Below are positions 15,084 through 29,290 of a DNA stretch of 32,500 nucleotides, piece by piece. This stretch comes from Chrysomallon squamiferum. Lineage: Eukaryota > Mollusca > Gastropoda > Neomphalida > Peltospiridae. The first letter of the stretch is position 1; every line of letters starts with the position of its first letter. The stretch lies in NCBI GenBank assembly GCA_012295275.1, contig CM022675.1:11092016-11124515 (forward strand), read 5' to 3'. The notes beneath the pieces were generated by a model. It was given only the letters and a program-made list of their open reading frames with translations, had not been told where the DNA came from and did not search any database. Both the position numbers and the translations under genes were made by a program.

Positions 15084-15134
<51 letters not shown>
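15084..15134 (+). repeat. 51-bp poly(A) tract
   Basis: Uninterrupted A run, the longest homopolymer in the window. It could be a retroposon tail, but the sequence to its left (14830-15083) has no recognisable element. Confidence 0.95.
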
Positions 15135-15136
<2 letters not shown>

Positions 15137-15560
15137 GCCAAACGGAAATGAGTTAATATCAAGTTTCCACCGACGTATTAATAGCTATTTAATTTATGTT
15201 TGTTTCAATTGTGTTCGTGTTTTTAAAAAGGATTCACTCAGAATCTACGATATCCGAAACGAAGAACGGCAAGGGAAACTCCTCGGTAAATCACTCCGAC
15301 GTGACGTCCATAAATCTGTCAGTGACGTCGTGCATCGCGCGTGCGTCGTAGTAAATCGATACAGCGAGATGGCATCAAATCACTTGTGACATTCTGAATG
15401 GCGGGTGATGCGTACGCGATATTTACGATAATGTGTTCACCTTTATTTACTTTTCCGAGTACCAGCCTCGCTCGCTCGCTTTTCCGATGATTCCGTGTTG
15501 ACACAGACGTTTCAATGGTACAACCATCGACTGAATGTATAGCTGTAGCACATTTTCACG
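15135..15560. promoter_or_regulatory. CpG-richer unique island with CRE and Hox/Meis-like sites
   Basis: Two TGACGTC half-palindromes (15302-15308 and 15323-15329) flank CCATAAA (15308-15314, Abd-B-like) and CTGTCA (15316-15321, Meis/TGIF-like) within 30 bp. The CpG-rich string following them is unusual for this AT-rich window. The 61-residue minus-strand frame starts at GTG and is unsupported. A regulatory role is inferred. Confidence 0.35.
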
Positions 15561-15589
15561 AACTTGCAGGAACACACAAACACACAGAT

Positions 15590-15698
<109 letters not shown>

Positions 15699-16005
15699 GT
15701 GCATGTATGAAAATAAAAGTGTGAAGGCTCAAAAAGGAATATAAATACCGTAAACCAAATTGAAAACCCATCGCACATAAATACATACAAAATATATATT
15801 CACATATGAGCTTACATAAACCTGTATACTGTACGCTTACCGTAATTTCACTTCGTGAATATCTTCCTTCGGCGATATTATTAATGACGTCATAACAATG
15901 ATTTGACTTCATTCAGACAACAAAAACAACAACAACAACGACGACAATAATATTAGTAATAAAAAAAGAATAAAAGTAGTTCCACATGTTATAGAATTAG
16001 ATTGT

Positions 16006-16040
<35 letters not shown>

Positions 16041-16259
16041 TAAATACGGTCAAGATTCAAAGTTTCAGGCATTGTACAAATCTAATTTAATATAATTTAT
16101 AATTTAAAAACAATTATGACCATCGTGTTCAATTCTACATCCATTATGAATAACAGAAAAATAGTATTACATAGACATTTTTTTTCATTGTCTCTGAGAA
16201 AAGCAATGACTTCACAAGTATGATGGCTCCAAATAAGAAACCATCGTTCGTCAATATGG
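15699..16259. other. AT-rich intergenic DNA with a perfect CRE
   Basis: Contains ATGACGTCAT, a 10-bp palindrome with the full CRE, at 15884-15893; a CAA/CGA triplet stretch near 15918-15948; and (TTTA)n at 16006-16040. No gene seen. Confidence 0.5.
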
Positions 16260-16690
16260 ACAAACATGACTGGTAGAACCTGTTTGTCAACCAGAACCAT
16301 CTTCGTTTCAACAAACCACCAAGAAGTTTCGAACCAAGAGACTGAAAAACGAAGAAGTTCTGAAGATGTCAACAATCACTCGCCACTGTCGACATATACG
16401 ACTGCAAGAACTTGCTTGCCGACACTACTGACTTGGGTAGAACAAACCACCATCACGATTTGAACCAAGAGACCCACAGTCAGGAATATTATCATCAAAA
16501 CTAATCACTCTAACAAAATCAAATATGACTCGAAGAAGTTACCAAGGCGACCATCTTGAATATAACCAGAACCAGCAGGATTCGAAAACAAGACACCGAC
16601 GGGTAGAGAAATTACCAACTGGACCAAATCTTGAACGTGGCAACCAACCTACAGGATTCGAACCAAGAGACCGACAGACGCAGACATTCT
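16260..16690 (-). repeat. Cluster of tRNA-like B-box repeats (decayed SINE heads?)
   Basis: On the minus strand a perfect RNA polymerase III B-box, GGTTCGAATCC, lies at 16654-16664. About 36 bp upstream in transcriptional sense (16699-16710, just outside this span) is an A-box-like TGGCATTACGAG. Related words TTCGAACCAAGAGAC, TTTGAACCAAGAGAC and TTCGAAAACAAGACA recur near 16328, 16460 and 16581 on the plus strand, with ACCATC/ACCAAATC words between them. The pattern fits several degenerate tRNA-derived SINE heads or a tandem repeat built from one. Confidence 0.5.
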
Positions 16691-17884
<1,194 letters not shown>

Positions 17885-18896
17885 CTGCAACAGAAAAGAA
17901 CAAAACATGACCAATCTTTCGTTCGTTTTGGTTTTTACGGACCTAAAATTGCCGGTATCAGAACGCTTAACGCAGGTGGTCACTTCCAATAAACTTTACG
18001 AATGTGTCGACGACGAGGAGACCTGGCCTATTTAGTATCACGTACAGACCTCCTTGGAAGTCAACCCGAGACGCAGGTTTAGTCCGTCGAACACGATACC
18101 CATATCAGTTTTGGGAGGTCGCTCGGAAACCCCGTGAATAGCCACTACGACTTGAACGTTTTATGACCAAACAATTGCTTTGGTCCTTTATTGCAATCAG
18201 ACTGTTTCTCCATAGATCATGAAGCTGGTCACTGCAATTACTGGACGGGCAAGTTTGGCATGAAACAGGATCTGGTCAAGATTTACGGAAAACAGAACGG
18301 GAGGATCTGGTAGAAGTTAGTTAGCCAAGATCATTCTCAGAAATTTTTTACAAAAAAATAATAATATAAAAGGCGAAGAAGAACAACCCACCAAAAAGGT
18401 GATTTAAAAGCCAAGACAATAACATGGGATTTACTGCCAAATGATCATAAACGATCGCAAACAAACGTGAAGAAGGCAAAGTGGTGGTTACTTTGCGAAG
18501 ACCAGTTCAGATGATTTAAACTGATTGCTTAGATGATGCTATGCAAAGAGACACTGGACTTGCTGTATCTTGTTTTCTTCTTTATTCTACTTCTCTTTCC
18601 CTTCTGTTACAGTCCTCCCCTTTTTGTGGGTTGAAAACATGAAGAGATGGGTGTTTTCTTCTTCTGACGATGCTTTGGTATCTAATTAAGTCTTAGGTAA
18701 CTTCAGACACGGTTCAAGACTGAAAACTGTTACGACTTTTTGCTAGAATAATACCAAAGTAAGATGCGTAAATTTTTAACTGAATGAAATAGTTCCGTAC
18801 ATACTAATTTCGTATACAGTAACTCCAAAAGCTGTATGATAAAATAAAAACTCTAGTAGTAAAACAAAAAAAAGAAAATCATAACAAATAGATGTT
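17885..18896. other. Unique, partly GC-richer intergenic stretch
   Basis: 17900-18340 is balanced in base composition and repeat-free. A 48-codon frame open between stops (18167-18310, plus strand) looks protein-like, but it has no upstream ATG, no acceptor and no recognised domain. The rest is unremarkable. Confidence 0.4.
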
Positions 18897-19410
18897 GTCT
18901 AAACAATTCAACAACATAATATCGCTTTTCCATATCTGTTTGTGAGTTTGTATATGTGTATGTGTATGTGTGTGCATACAGAAAAATCATGTTTCCAATT
19001 TATTTGTGTTTGTCTGTTCTTTCTTTTTTCTTTACTTTCTTTCTTTCGTTCATTATTTACTTTCAGTAATATAAATTTTGCATATAATTATATTACGGAC
19101 TAAATAAATCATGCTAGTGTCACTTTTCATAACAAACCGACCAGATGCTTAACGCATTAAGCACGCTCATATAAAACAAATGACTTTCAATTTTACATAA
19201 ATAAAACACCGAGAGATGAATGTATATCAATATTATAGCTTTCTCCCGAGAAATTCAAGGTTATTGGATCAATTCTCCTGGATGTGTCACAGCGATAATT
19301 TCCTATTTTAGCTTGTGTATGGAAGCCACAGTTTTGCTGTCTATGGGTAGGTGGACATAAAGATTGTTTATTGCTATATTGTAAGAATAGCCTTTACTGA
19401 GTCATGAGCT
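18897..19410. repeat. Copy A of a diverged local direct duplication
   Basis: Same-orientation partner of 21653-22212, about 2.75 kb away. The most conserved part runs from about 19075 to 19260 and includes a TGCTTAA-CGCA-TTAAGCA hairpin (19146-19163), which is intact in both copies. It may be an interspersed element or a segmental duplication. No protein frame is present. Confidence 0.92.
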
Positions 19411-19464
19411 TACTGATAAAAAGAAATCGATGATTCGTTCATAAATTTACTAATTTTACATCTA

Positions 19465-19622
19465 CTTTTACCACTACTACAACTACTACTACTACTACTA
19501 CAATTACAGCCGCAGCTACAGATGTTACTACTACTACTGCTGTTATTACTACAGCTACAGCTACTGCTACAGGTACTACTACTACTACACTCACTATTAT
19601 TATTGTTAGTAGTAGTAGTAGC
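19465..19622. repeat. Degenerate (TAC/TGC)n triplet region
   Basis: Interrupted TAC, AGC and TGC triplets. The serine/cysteine/asparagine-rich open frame on the minus strand is the translation of this repeat, not a protein. Confidence 0.85.
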
Positions 19623-19992
19623 CATTTTCGGTTCTGTTCTTATAAATTAACGCCCCCTATAGAGAAGAGTACATCAGTTGAAACAAGTCATATATCAAAG
19701 TGATGAATGTATGATGTGTTATAATAAATTCATTTTTTTGTCGTATCGTTTACGCTCAAAACAATTTAAATGCAACCATATATCAAAATTTAAAAAAAAA
19801 ATATTAATATAAATAAGGTATAATATGAAAATATCGGATTTCTGACGTTGTTAATCTAGTAATATTTTACGAGTCTGCATTAAAAAAGAAATTTAAAATG
19901 AATAATTTGTGCAAATAACAAAATAAATCAGTAAATAATGAAACTGGAGAAAACTGTTTGTCTATCTGTCTAGTTAATCATCTATCTATCTA
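19623..19992. other. AT-rich intergenic DNA
   Basis: Unique AT-rich sequence without a recognisable gene, ending in a short ATCT run. Confidence 0.5.
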
Positions 19993-20070
<78 letters not shown>

Positions 20071-20078
20071 AGAACGCA
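19993..20078. repeat. (CA)n microsatellite
   Basis: CA dinucleotides with one AACA interruption near 20039. Confidence 0.97.
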
Positions 20079-20173
20079 CACATTTTATTTTTGTTATTTT
20101 TTAAAATGATTAAAGTGTTTCCAAAATGGTCTTTTCAAGATCTAAACGAGCAAATTAACACTAAAGAAATAAC

Positions 20174-20975
<802 letters not shown>

Positions 20976-20978
20976 TTC

Positions 20979-21012
<34 letters not shown>

Positions 21013-21140
21013 ATGTTAATAGTGTTAGTAGTAGTAGTAGTGGTAGTATGGTAGGAGTAGTAGTAGTAGTAATAGTGACAGTAATAGTATTAATAATAGT
21101 AGTAGTAATAGTATTACTAATAGTAATTATTGTAATTATA
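20976..21140. repeat. (AGT)n triplet region
   Basis: AGT triplets, clean at 20980-21011 and then interrupted by AAT and GGT units to about 21140, followed by a short GAT run near 21166-21180. Confidence 0.9.
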
Positions 21141-21185
21141 GTAGTGACTACTATTTCTAACACTGACGATGATGATGATGATTAT

Positions 21186-21652
21186 AATGATTATAAAAAA
21201 ATACGTATGTAGGTACATAAATAAATAAAAGTCGTTTATTCGTCAATCTGTCTTCCTCTCTTTCTTTCTCTCTTTCTATTTCTAATTCTCTACAAAACAT
21301 TTTTTTTTTTTTTTTTTTTTTGTGTTCATAGATAGAAACACAGATCTAGAGCAAGCATCCATGTCTCTGATTTTTGTTCAGGTAAATTATTAATACGTCA
21401 TCATTAGGCAGTGACAGAATCTTTTATTTATAGCACAAACCCAACCCAGTTTCGCTGCCCTTTGTTTATGTCTTGTAAACTAAGAAATGTTAATATTTCA
21501 GTGAAAACAGCTGAAACGGTTAATCCATAATAGCGCAAAATAAACAGGACGAAAGGAAAGTCATCAATTTATCTACGATTATGGATTTGTTAATAAACAA
21601 AATGCTCTTTTTTTTTCTGCTTTAATTTTACATCTCACAGTTAAACTTCATC
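21186..21652. other. Intergenic DNA between repeats
   Basis: Short pyrimidine-rich stretch, a poly(T) at 21301-21321, then unremarkable AT-rich unique sequence. No gene seen. Confidence 0.5.
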
Positions 21653-22212
21653 GTCTAAAAAATTCAACGACATAAAGTCGCTTTTCTATATCTGTTTGTG
21701 TGTTTGTATATGTGTGTGTGTGAACGTGTATGAATTTATTATAAAAGATCATACATTCATTTTATATGTTTATATGTGTGTGTGTGTGTGTGTACAGAAA
21801 AATCATGCATCCATTTTATTTTATTTTCTGTTCTTTTCTTTCTTTCTTTCGTTCTTTATTTACCTTCAGTGATATAAACTTTGTATATAATTATATTACG
21901 GACTAAATAAATCATGCTAGTGTCACTTTTGATAACAAACCGACCAGATGCTTAACGCATTAAGCACGCTCATACAAAACAAATGACTTTCAATTTTACA
22001 TAAATAAAACACCGAGAGAATGGATGTATATCAATATTATAGCTTTCTCCCGAGAAATTCAAGGTTGTTGGATCAATTCGCGATAATTATCTATTTTAGC
22101 TAGCGTTCCATGACCAGCGTGTGGAAAGCACAGTTTTGCTGTCTATGGGTAGGTGGAGATAAGGATCGTTTATTGCTATATAGTAAGAATAACCTTTGCA
22201 TAGTCGTGAGCT
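21653..22212. repeat. Copy B of a diverged local direct duplication
   Basis: Matches 18897-19410 in the same orientation, beginning at a shared GTCTAAA and ending at a shared GTCRTGAGCT. Long blocks are nearly identical, for example the ATATTACGGACTAAATAAAT segment and the following blocks through AAAACACCGAGAG. This copy has extra TG-rich sequence near 21720-21795 and small indels near 22080-22120. No coding frame, target-site duplication or terminal inverted repeats recognised. Confidence 0.92.
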
Positions 22213-22292
22213 CTTTCTTTAAATGACAATAAAATAATATTCGAGAGGACACAGAATTTAAAAAAATAATTTGATGCTACTGATATATATGT

Positions 22293-22294
22293 GC

Positions 22295-22347
<53 letters not shown>

Positions 22348-22355
22348 TGTGTGTG
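22293..22355. repeat. (GT)n microsatellite
   Basis: Nearly uninterrupted GT dinucleotides with one TTT interruption near the right end. Confidence 0.95.
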
Positions 22356-22477
22356 ATTATATTGTTATTTCGTTCACTGAACAACTTAATTCACAAGCAG
22401 ATCAAATGATAGACTGCGGACATAAAAAAGACAAATGTATAATTATGTTTTTCATTTTACTTTATTAAACTACCATC

Positions 22478-22489
22478 ATCATCATCGTG

Positions 22490-22529
<40 letters not shown>

Positions 22530-22592
22530 CCATTATTATTATTATTATTATTACTATTATTATTATATCTATTATTATTATTATTATATCTA
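22478..22592. repeat. (ATC)n then (ATT)n triplet block
   Basis: ATC triplets at 22475-22530 grade into ATT triplets with TATC interruptions up to 22592. Confidence 0.95.
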
Positions 22593-22599
22593 TTTTAAA

Positions 22600-23024
22600 A
22601 AATCATATGTCAGCTGAAAGATTAGTCACATTGTCATTTTAATCGTTAAAGTCATCAGAGATAACGCCCTCTCTTCTCAAATCGTGAAACCGCCCTTGCA
22701 AAAAGGTGTCAGGAGAACAAAATTTTGTGATATATTATATCTCTCCATGAATGCAGTGCTAAAACCGGCTAACTACAGCTATCACCTGCACTATGTATCA
22801 TTTTACGCTTGTGGGCTCATTCATTTTCAATGCATAATATATGGAACTCATATGCATATCATTTGCATAACACTATCGCAAAGGTTAAGTGCGTTTTAAT
22901 TAAAGCTTCCTCAATTAATTCGGCGCTGTTGAGACAGAGTTTCGTTGCGGAGGAAGCATGATTTATCTCTTTCTAATTATTTCAGATTTTAACGGTGCTT
23001 GTACAAGCTGTAACCTGTTCTTTT
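22600..23024. promoter_or_regulatory. Unique island rich in POU-like and homeodomain-like sites
   Basis: Non-repetitive DNA between microsatellites. Seen directly: ATTTGCAT (22861-22868, octamer core), an adjacent ATGCATAT (22852-22859), TTAATTAA (22896-22903) and CAATTAATT (22912-22920). A 71-residue open frame here starts at GTG and lacks Hox-like or other recognisable content. Candidate Hox-locus enhancer by inference. Confidence 0.35.
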
Positions 23025-23119
23025 TTGTGTGTGTGTGTGTGTGTTTCTTTTACGTATTACTTATTGCAAGTGAGAAAGTCGCGTGGTCTATGCGTTAAAG
23101 CTAGACTGAGGAAAGGATG

Positions 23120-23400
<281 letters not shown>

Positions 23401-23614
23401 GATATAGGATCTAGACTCAGTAACAGACAAACAAACAAAGAGAAGCTGTCAGGCAGGAACAGAGAAATAAAACAAAGAAAAGATGCGGATAGACAAAAAT
23501 AATGTGAAAGAAAGACAACGAGAGAAAGAATTAGTGGCAAGAACAGAAATAAACAGAGACAAACAGACAGACAGAGAGACAGACAGACAGAGCGACCGAC
23601 GAAAAGATATAACG

Positions 23615-24225
<611 letters not shown>

Positions 24226-24493
24226 AGACAGATTGACATATCAATAGAAAGAAAGATAGACAGGTACACAGAGAGAGATAGATATATACACAGAAACGTA
24301 GATATATAGATAGATAGATAAATGCATAGAACTATGGATATATAGGTAGATAGATAGACAGATAGACAGACAGCAGACAGACAGATAGATAAATAAATAA
24401 ACATAAATAAATATAGACAAATAGACATAAAGACAGATACATAGATTAACTGACATATATTTATATATAGCAGACTAATATATATATATATAT

Positions 24494-24533
<40 letters not shown>

Positions 24534-24534
24534 A
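24226..24534. repeat. Degenerate TAGA/CAGA tetranucleotide region
   Basis: Imperfect GATA, GACA and AAAT tetramers run for about 300 bp, ending in a short TA run (24478-24496) and a clean (TAGA)n stretch (24496-24531). It looks like an old, interrupted GATA/GACA satellite. Confidence 0.8.
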
Positions 24535-24589
24535 TAGATGAATCTTATTACTATAACGTTTTTCATATACCTGTTCTATTTCTTTTCCT

Positions 24590-24591
<2 letters not shown>

Positions 24592-24635
<44 letters not shown>

Positions 24636-24655
24636 TTATTTATTTATTTATTTTT
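24592..24655. repeat. (GT)n followed by TTTA repeats
   Basis: GT dinucleotides at 24592-24627, then a short TA run and TTTA tetranucleotides to about 24655. Confidence 0.9.
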
Positions 24656-24660
24656 AAAAT

Positions 24661-24987
24661 AACATTTTTACACACAGTTTTATGCACATTCTGATTCTTT
24701 ATGCTTAAAATTAAAGATAATAAAAAATAATAATTGCGGACGTTATTTGAATCTGATTTATTGTATTGAAATCAAACGAATACAGTAAACACATTTAAGC
24801 CATGGTGCACAGAATACATTGTACAATATACATTATTATTTTATTTTCAAAATTGACAGCGTTAATTCATTACAGACTTCTTAAATAGAAAATACAGGGG
24901 AAAATGTTGCTAATGCTTCATAATTGGGAATAAAAATAATAATAATTATGATAATAATGCTGGTGATAGATGATGATGTTCATGACG

Positions 24988-25044
<57 letters not shown>

Positions 25045-25254
25045 TAACTGAAGGAATCACAAATGGTATAAACCGAAGTGAACAAAATTATACTGAAAAA
25101 GTTAAGTAATTAATAATATCACATAATCATCATCATCATCATCATCATCATAATTATCATTACAAATGTCTTTCATAATATTAATCATAATCATCATTAT
25201 TATCATTATTTTAACTAAAATATTTTAAAGGTGAAAATAATAAAAATAATAATA

Positions 25255-25307
<53 letters not shown>

Positions 25308-25320
25308 CTCAAAGATATAG
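24661..25320. repeat. AT-rich DNA with three triplet microsatellites
   Basis: (TAA)n at about 24990-25041, (ATC)n at about 25125-25150 and (AAT)n at about 25246-25305, separated by AT-rich unique sequence. No coding evidence. Confidence 0.85.
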
Positions 25321-25740
25321 TGCATTATAAAAAAACAAAAAAAACAAATGTTGATAAACATACCGTGACTGAAGTCAAAGCACGCCTGCAGTGTACAGAT
25401 AAATAAATAATTATTACTTATATACCTATTTAATCAAGTAGAAGGCATATTTCCTGTTTTAGAATATTTTTGTTAAAATATTCAAGAGGACATAAGTCAC
25501 GCTAGAGTGACTTCTTATGTTCAATGGACCAAAACATTTTTTTCCTGTTTCTTAACGCCTTGTGTTATTTATAATAAATGTCGCTCCAGATATATCCTTT
25601 AAAGTCTATTTTAAATTTTGTTACGCTCCGATGATTTTTCAACTTCGTTTATTAGATCGTTGCGCCTAATTTTAAGGAAAAAAGAAAATAACTCTAATAA
25701 GTGAAAAGAAAAGAAAGAACTAAAAGAAAAAGAAAAAACA
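25321..25740. other. AT-rich intergenic DNA with a bulged hairpin
   Basis: No gene is seen. At 25488-25522 a 13-bp stem (one G-T pair) with a 6-nt loop and a 3-nt bulge can be drawn by eye. The right end is purine-rich. Confidence 0.4.
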
Positions 25741-25744
25741 GAGA

Positions 25745-25793
<49 letters not shown>

Positions 25794-25908
25794 GAATCAT
25801 CTAGTTCGGTATTTTTATTCCTAATTACTCCACGTATTAGATTCAATTATTATTATTATTATTATTGTTGTTGTTGTTGTTGTCATTACTGTTGTTGTTA
25901 CTATTATT

Positions 25909-25961
<53 letters not shown>

Positions 25962-25970
25962 GTTTGTACT
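25745..25970. repeat. (AAT)n, then (ATT/GTT)n triplet block
   Basis: AAT repeats at 25745-25793, about 50 bp of unique DNA, then ATT with embedded GTT triplets at 25847-25963. The opposed senses make an imperfect inverted repeat. Confidence 0.9.
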
Positions 25971-26332
25971 GTTTCACACAATAACGAAACAAGAATAATA
26001 ATAATAATAAATTTAAATAAATAAAATAAATATAAACAAACAAAGTAAAAAAGTGAAGAAACAAAATCATTTTTAAAGTCACCAAAGTATTTATATTAAA
26101 AAAAAACAATTAAAAAAATTTAAAACAATAAAATAATAAAATGAAAGTACAGAATATTATTTCACATAACAAAAATTAAACATATCAAAGGAAATAATCG
26201 CATACTGACCTGGTCAAAAAAATGAACAAACCAGAAAATTGTGCACGAAATGAAAAAATAATCTGGAGGAATACAAATACTTCTCGTTTTGGGTATGTAT
26301 GTATTTATAATGATTTAACCTTTTTTTCCTTA
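25971..26332. other. A-rich intergenic DNA
   Basis: Low-complexity A-rich sequence with short AAT and AAAT runs. I see no gene or clear element. Confidence 0.5.
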
Positions 26333-26969
26333 AAGCTACTTCATAAAAGTCCATAAAAGGACAATTTTATATAATATATACTCGACTACTTCAAAATACA
26401 GCACTGACGTACGCAATAATAACATAATAACAAACACATTCATAAACCTACTTCATCGTTATTATGTACAACACTGAGGTTCAACATTATAATGGAACTT
26501 TTTTCTTTCATATTATACTTCATAAAGCTGAACTCGTATTCATATTGCAGAAGTGTTTCAATATAGATTCAGATTTCGTAAGACAAAAAACTGTATACAT
26601 ATTGCAAAAAAAAAATGCTGTTATGGAGACGAATCTTGTAGGTAAATAAGTAGTCATAATACTACTTATTAAAAATTACACTGAATAGACAGCACGGATT
26701 TATTTTGTACATGTAAGACAGTAATATTAAATCTTGTTTCCTAATTCAGTCTAATCGTAAAAGGATTTTCAACAACAGATGAATACATATATATGTATAT
26801 ATGTATTTATATAAAGAGATAAATATATATATTTTTTTTTCTGTTGTATATATATATATACATCGAACTGTTATGAAAAATTAATTTATAAAATAATATT
26901 TATAACTGTTTCAATTTTATTAAAGTTTTATTGCTATATCTGAGTATTCTGATATAATAATACTAATAC

Positions 26970-27022
<53 letters not shown>

Positions 27023-28260
27023 CATTGTATATAATTACAGCACTGGTTCTGATAAATATTTTCGAACTAAATAAAAATGTTTTAGCCTTTAAGAATTTGT
27101 TGTTAATTGTTTTTCTTTCTTGTTTGTTTTTGTTAATAAAATAATAATTTTGTTAACAATTATTCATAATTTTCTTGGTACTGACATAAATCTATTTTAT
27201 TTACTACAGCTGAAAACTGATATTATAGAAATATGTTTATCAAACTGTTACCGACAACTTTGGAGAAAAAAAAAATGTTTTAATTCATATATGTATTATT
27301 GTGATAAGTTTTATTCATAATGTCAAAACCCTATTTAATAAAACATTGTATACCCAGAATTATTATTAATATGCAGTTCTGTTATCAACTATTTCATCGA
27401 AAATTATGTTTTATTCATTACAATATCATTATATTTAACTGTGTTTTCATAAAATTAATGGTATTTCATAATTTTGACTTTCAAAATGTTTTTTCTGTCT
27501 TTTAGGAACTATTTAGTTACTAAATAAAAAAAAAAAATAAAATAAAATAAAAAAAATTAAAATGAATGATTATTCGTAAAATTATTGTTATATTTATTTT
27601 AATTCATAAATTTCATAAAATAGCAAAGCACAAAAAAATAATGGATCTGTTTAAAAGTACTTCATTATCAAGGTTAATTATAGTATTTTTATTACAGAAA
27701 TTTTATAATAAAGTACCTTTACGAAACATTATTAACGTTATCTCAAATTAATAAAATTACTTTTCTTATACAATGTACAGAACAGTTTTCCATATAATAA
27801 ATATGTTATTACTTATAGTCGATGTTTATACATACCAAAGCACTGCTTTGAAACTACTTCATACGGCAGCACTAATCATTGTAAAGCTACTTCATAAAAG
27901 AGCACTGACAAAAAAAAAAGCTACTTCGCGTTTTATTGCAAGTTACGGAGAATAATGAAACTTGTAAAACTAGTTTCATAGAACAATAGTGTTATAATTC
28001 ATACAACAGTATTTGTTTGTTGTTACGAAAGAAAGCACTTACACATATTAATGATTGCACTGTCAAAAAAAAAAAGCCGTAGTAATAATGTACTACAGTG
28101 GATCTTTGAAATCAACATTATCGTAACATATTCGAGTTTAATACTTACAGTATGGGCATCTTTCTCACACAGATTCGCCGTAATAATTATTGTTTGTCAG
28201 CAAGAATTGCAATGCATAGTAATACAGTTGTTACATATTCAGTGATCTACTAAAAATGAT
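26333..28260. repeat. AT-rich block with degenerate CTACTTCATAAA...GCACTGA motifs
   Basis: Very AT-rich, with no credible coding frame. The word CTACTTCAT or a close variant recurs near 26337, 26386, 26448, 26515, 27853, 27886 and (partly) 27919. Several copies are followed by AGCACTGA or a variant. Two clusters are seen, at 26333-26540 and 27840-27930. An (AAT)n array sits between them at 26965-27020. This suggests a decayed minisatellite or old tandem repeat. Confidence 0.5.
26965..27020. repeat. (AAT)n microsatellite
   Basis: Uninterrupted AAT/TAA triplets inside the AT-rich block. Confidence 0.95.
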
Positions 28261-28403
28261 CAATGAGAATTTCATTTCTCGTTTGTTTTGTAAATAAAGA
28301 ATTTTAAATGGCATTGGTAATGCAGTTTCGAAATAATATTCAAAAGTTGTAAATTAATTATCAAATAATGTAAGTCAGTGATTTGGTGAACACAAATTAT
28401 AAG

Positions 28404-28419
28404 AATAATAATAATAATA

Positions 28420-28485
<66 letters not shown>

Positions 28486-28579
28486 GTAATTATAAAATTA
28501 AGTATTAAGTTTTTGAAATAATTGGAGGTAATTTGTTTTAATAACTTTATTATTATCATCATCATCTATGATTATTATC

Positions 28580-28623
<44 letters not shown>

Positions 28624-28628
28624 CATCA
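28404..28628. repeat. (AAT)n array followed by an (ATT)n array
   Basis: AAT repeats run from 28404 to about 28485. After about 60 bp of AT-rich DNA, ATC/ATT repeats run from 28551 to 28628. The two are in opposite sense and could pair imperfectly as an inverted repeat. Confidence 0.9.
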
Positions 28629-28640
28629 ATATCAATATAT

Positions 28641-29290
28641 ATATATAAATAAAATAATAATGATGATTGCGATTATTGTAATTAAAGCAAATCCCGTGAA
28701 GTATATATTTATCACAAAGATAAGTACAGCTATACTGAAAAGAAAAAAAATATATATCACACATCATACAGTGGTATTTACCCTTTTATATACTTTGGAG
28801 CAGGAATGGTAGGATGGTATAATTTGTTTTTCCTAAATCAAGAACTCTAGTATTAGAAATTTTAACACATTTTGTATTATTTAATCTTTATGCATCCATC
28901 CATACACACATGTCTATAAAGATTAAATAATACAAAACGTATATATTGTGACTGCTTAACTAGACTAAAATATATTTCTTATTTCTTATTGTTTCCAGCT
29001 TTAGTAAGTAATATTCAAAGTTGTAAGTATAAGATAGAAAGCAAATAAATAATACTATTAGCACGATATGACAAAGAGAATATGAATACACATTTGTTTT
29101 CATTTTATTATGCTTCTCGTATTTAACTGTTTACTTAACGAACAAGACAGAATATTCCTGTGTTCCTTAAACACTGTTGTTGATGGCTCACAATGCACAT
29201 AATTACAGGTAAAATAAATGTCATGGGGAGAGGCTAAGAATTTGCCTTCAGTCTAAAACACCACAGTACTTTTGTACACAAATTCACAAT
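28641..29290. other. AT-rich unique intergenic DNA
   Basis: No gene is visible. It contains the perfect inverted repeat at 28870-28937 (separate entry) and otherwise unremarkable AT-rich sequence with a few short A and TA runs. Confidence 0.5.
28870..28937. repeat. Perfect 22-bp inverted repeat (hairpin) with a 24-nt spacer
   Basis: The left arm 28870-28891 is the exact reverse complement of the right arm 28916-28937. The spacer 28892-28915 is pyrimidine/AC-rich. The arms are AT-rich but not a simple repeat. The size, about 68 nt, is within the range of small hairpin RNAs, but the pairing lacks the usual miRNA mismatches. A palindromic repeat scar or siRNA-type hairpin is also possible. Confidence 0.8.

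Noticed and set aside
15084-15134. Poly(A) as the tail of a LINE or retrogene
   Set aside because: No reverse transcriptase, spliced-mRNA frame or flanking direct repeat was recognised next to it; many poly(A) runs in this window have no attached element.
15319-15504. 61-residue minus-strand frame
   Set aside because: Starts at GTG, too short and unsupported; the same DNA is better explained by CRE-type motifs.
18167-18310. Protein-like 48-codon plus-strand frame (contains DHEAGHCNYW)
   Set aside because: Bounded by stops with no ATG near its start, no clear splice signals and no family I recognise.
22684-22899. 71-residue plus-strand frame in a unique island
   Set aside because: Starts at GTG, has no known domain and contains the POU-like sites; more likely noncoding.
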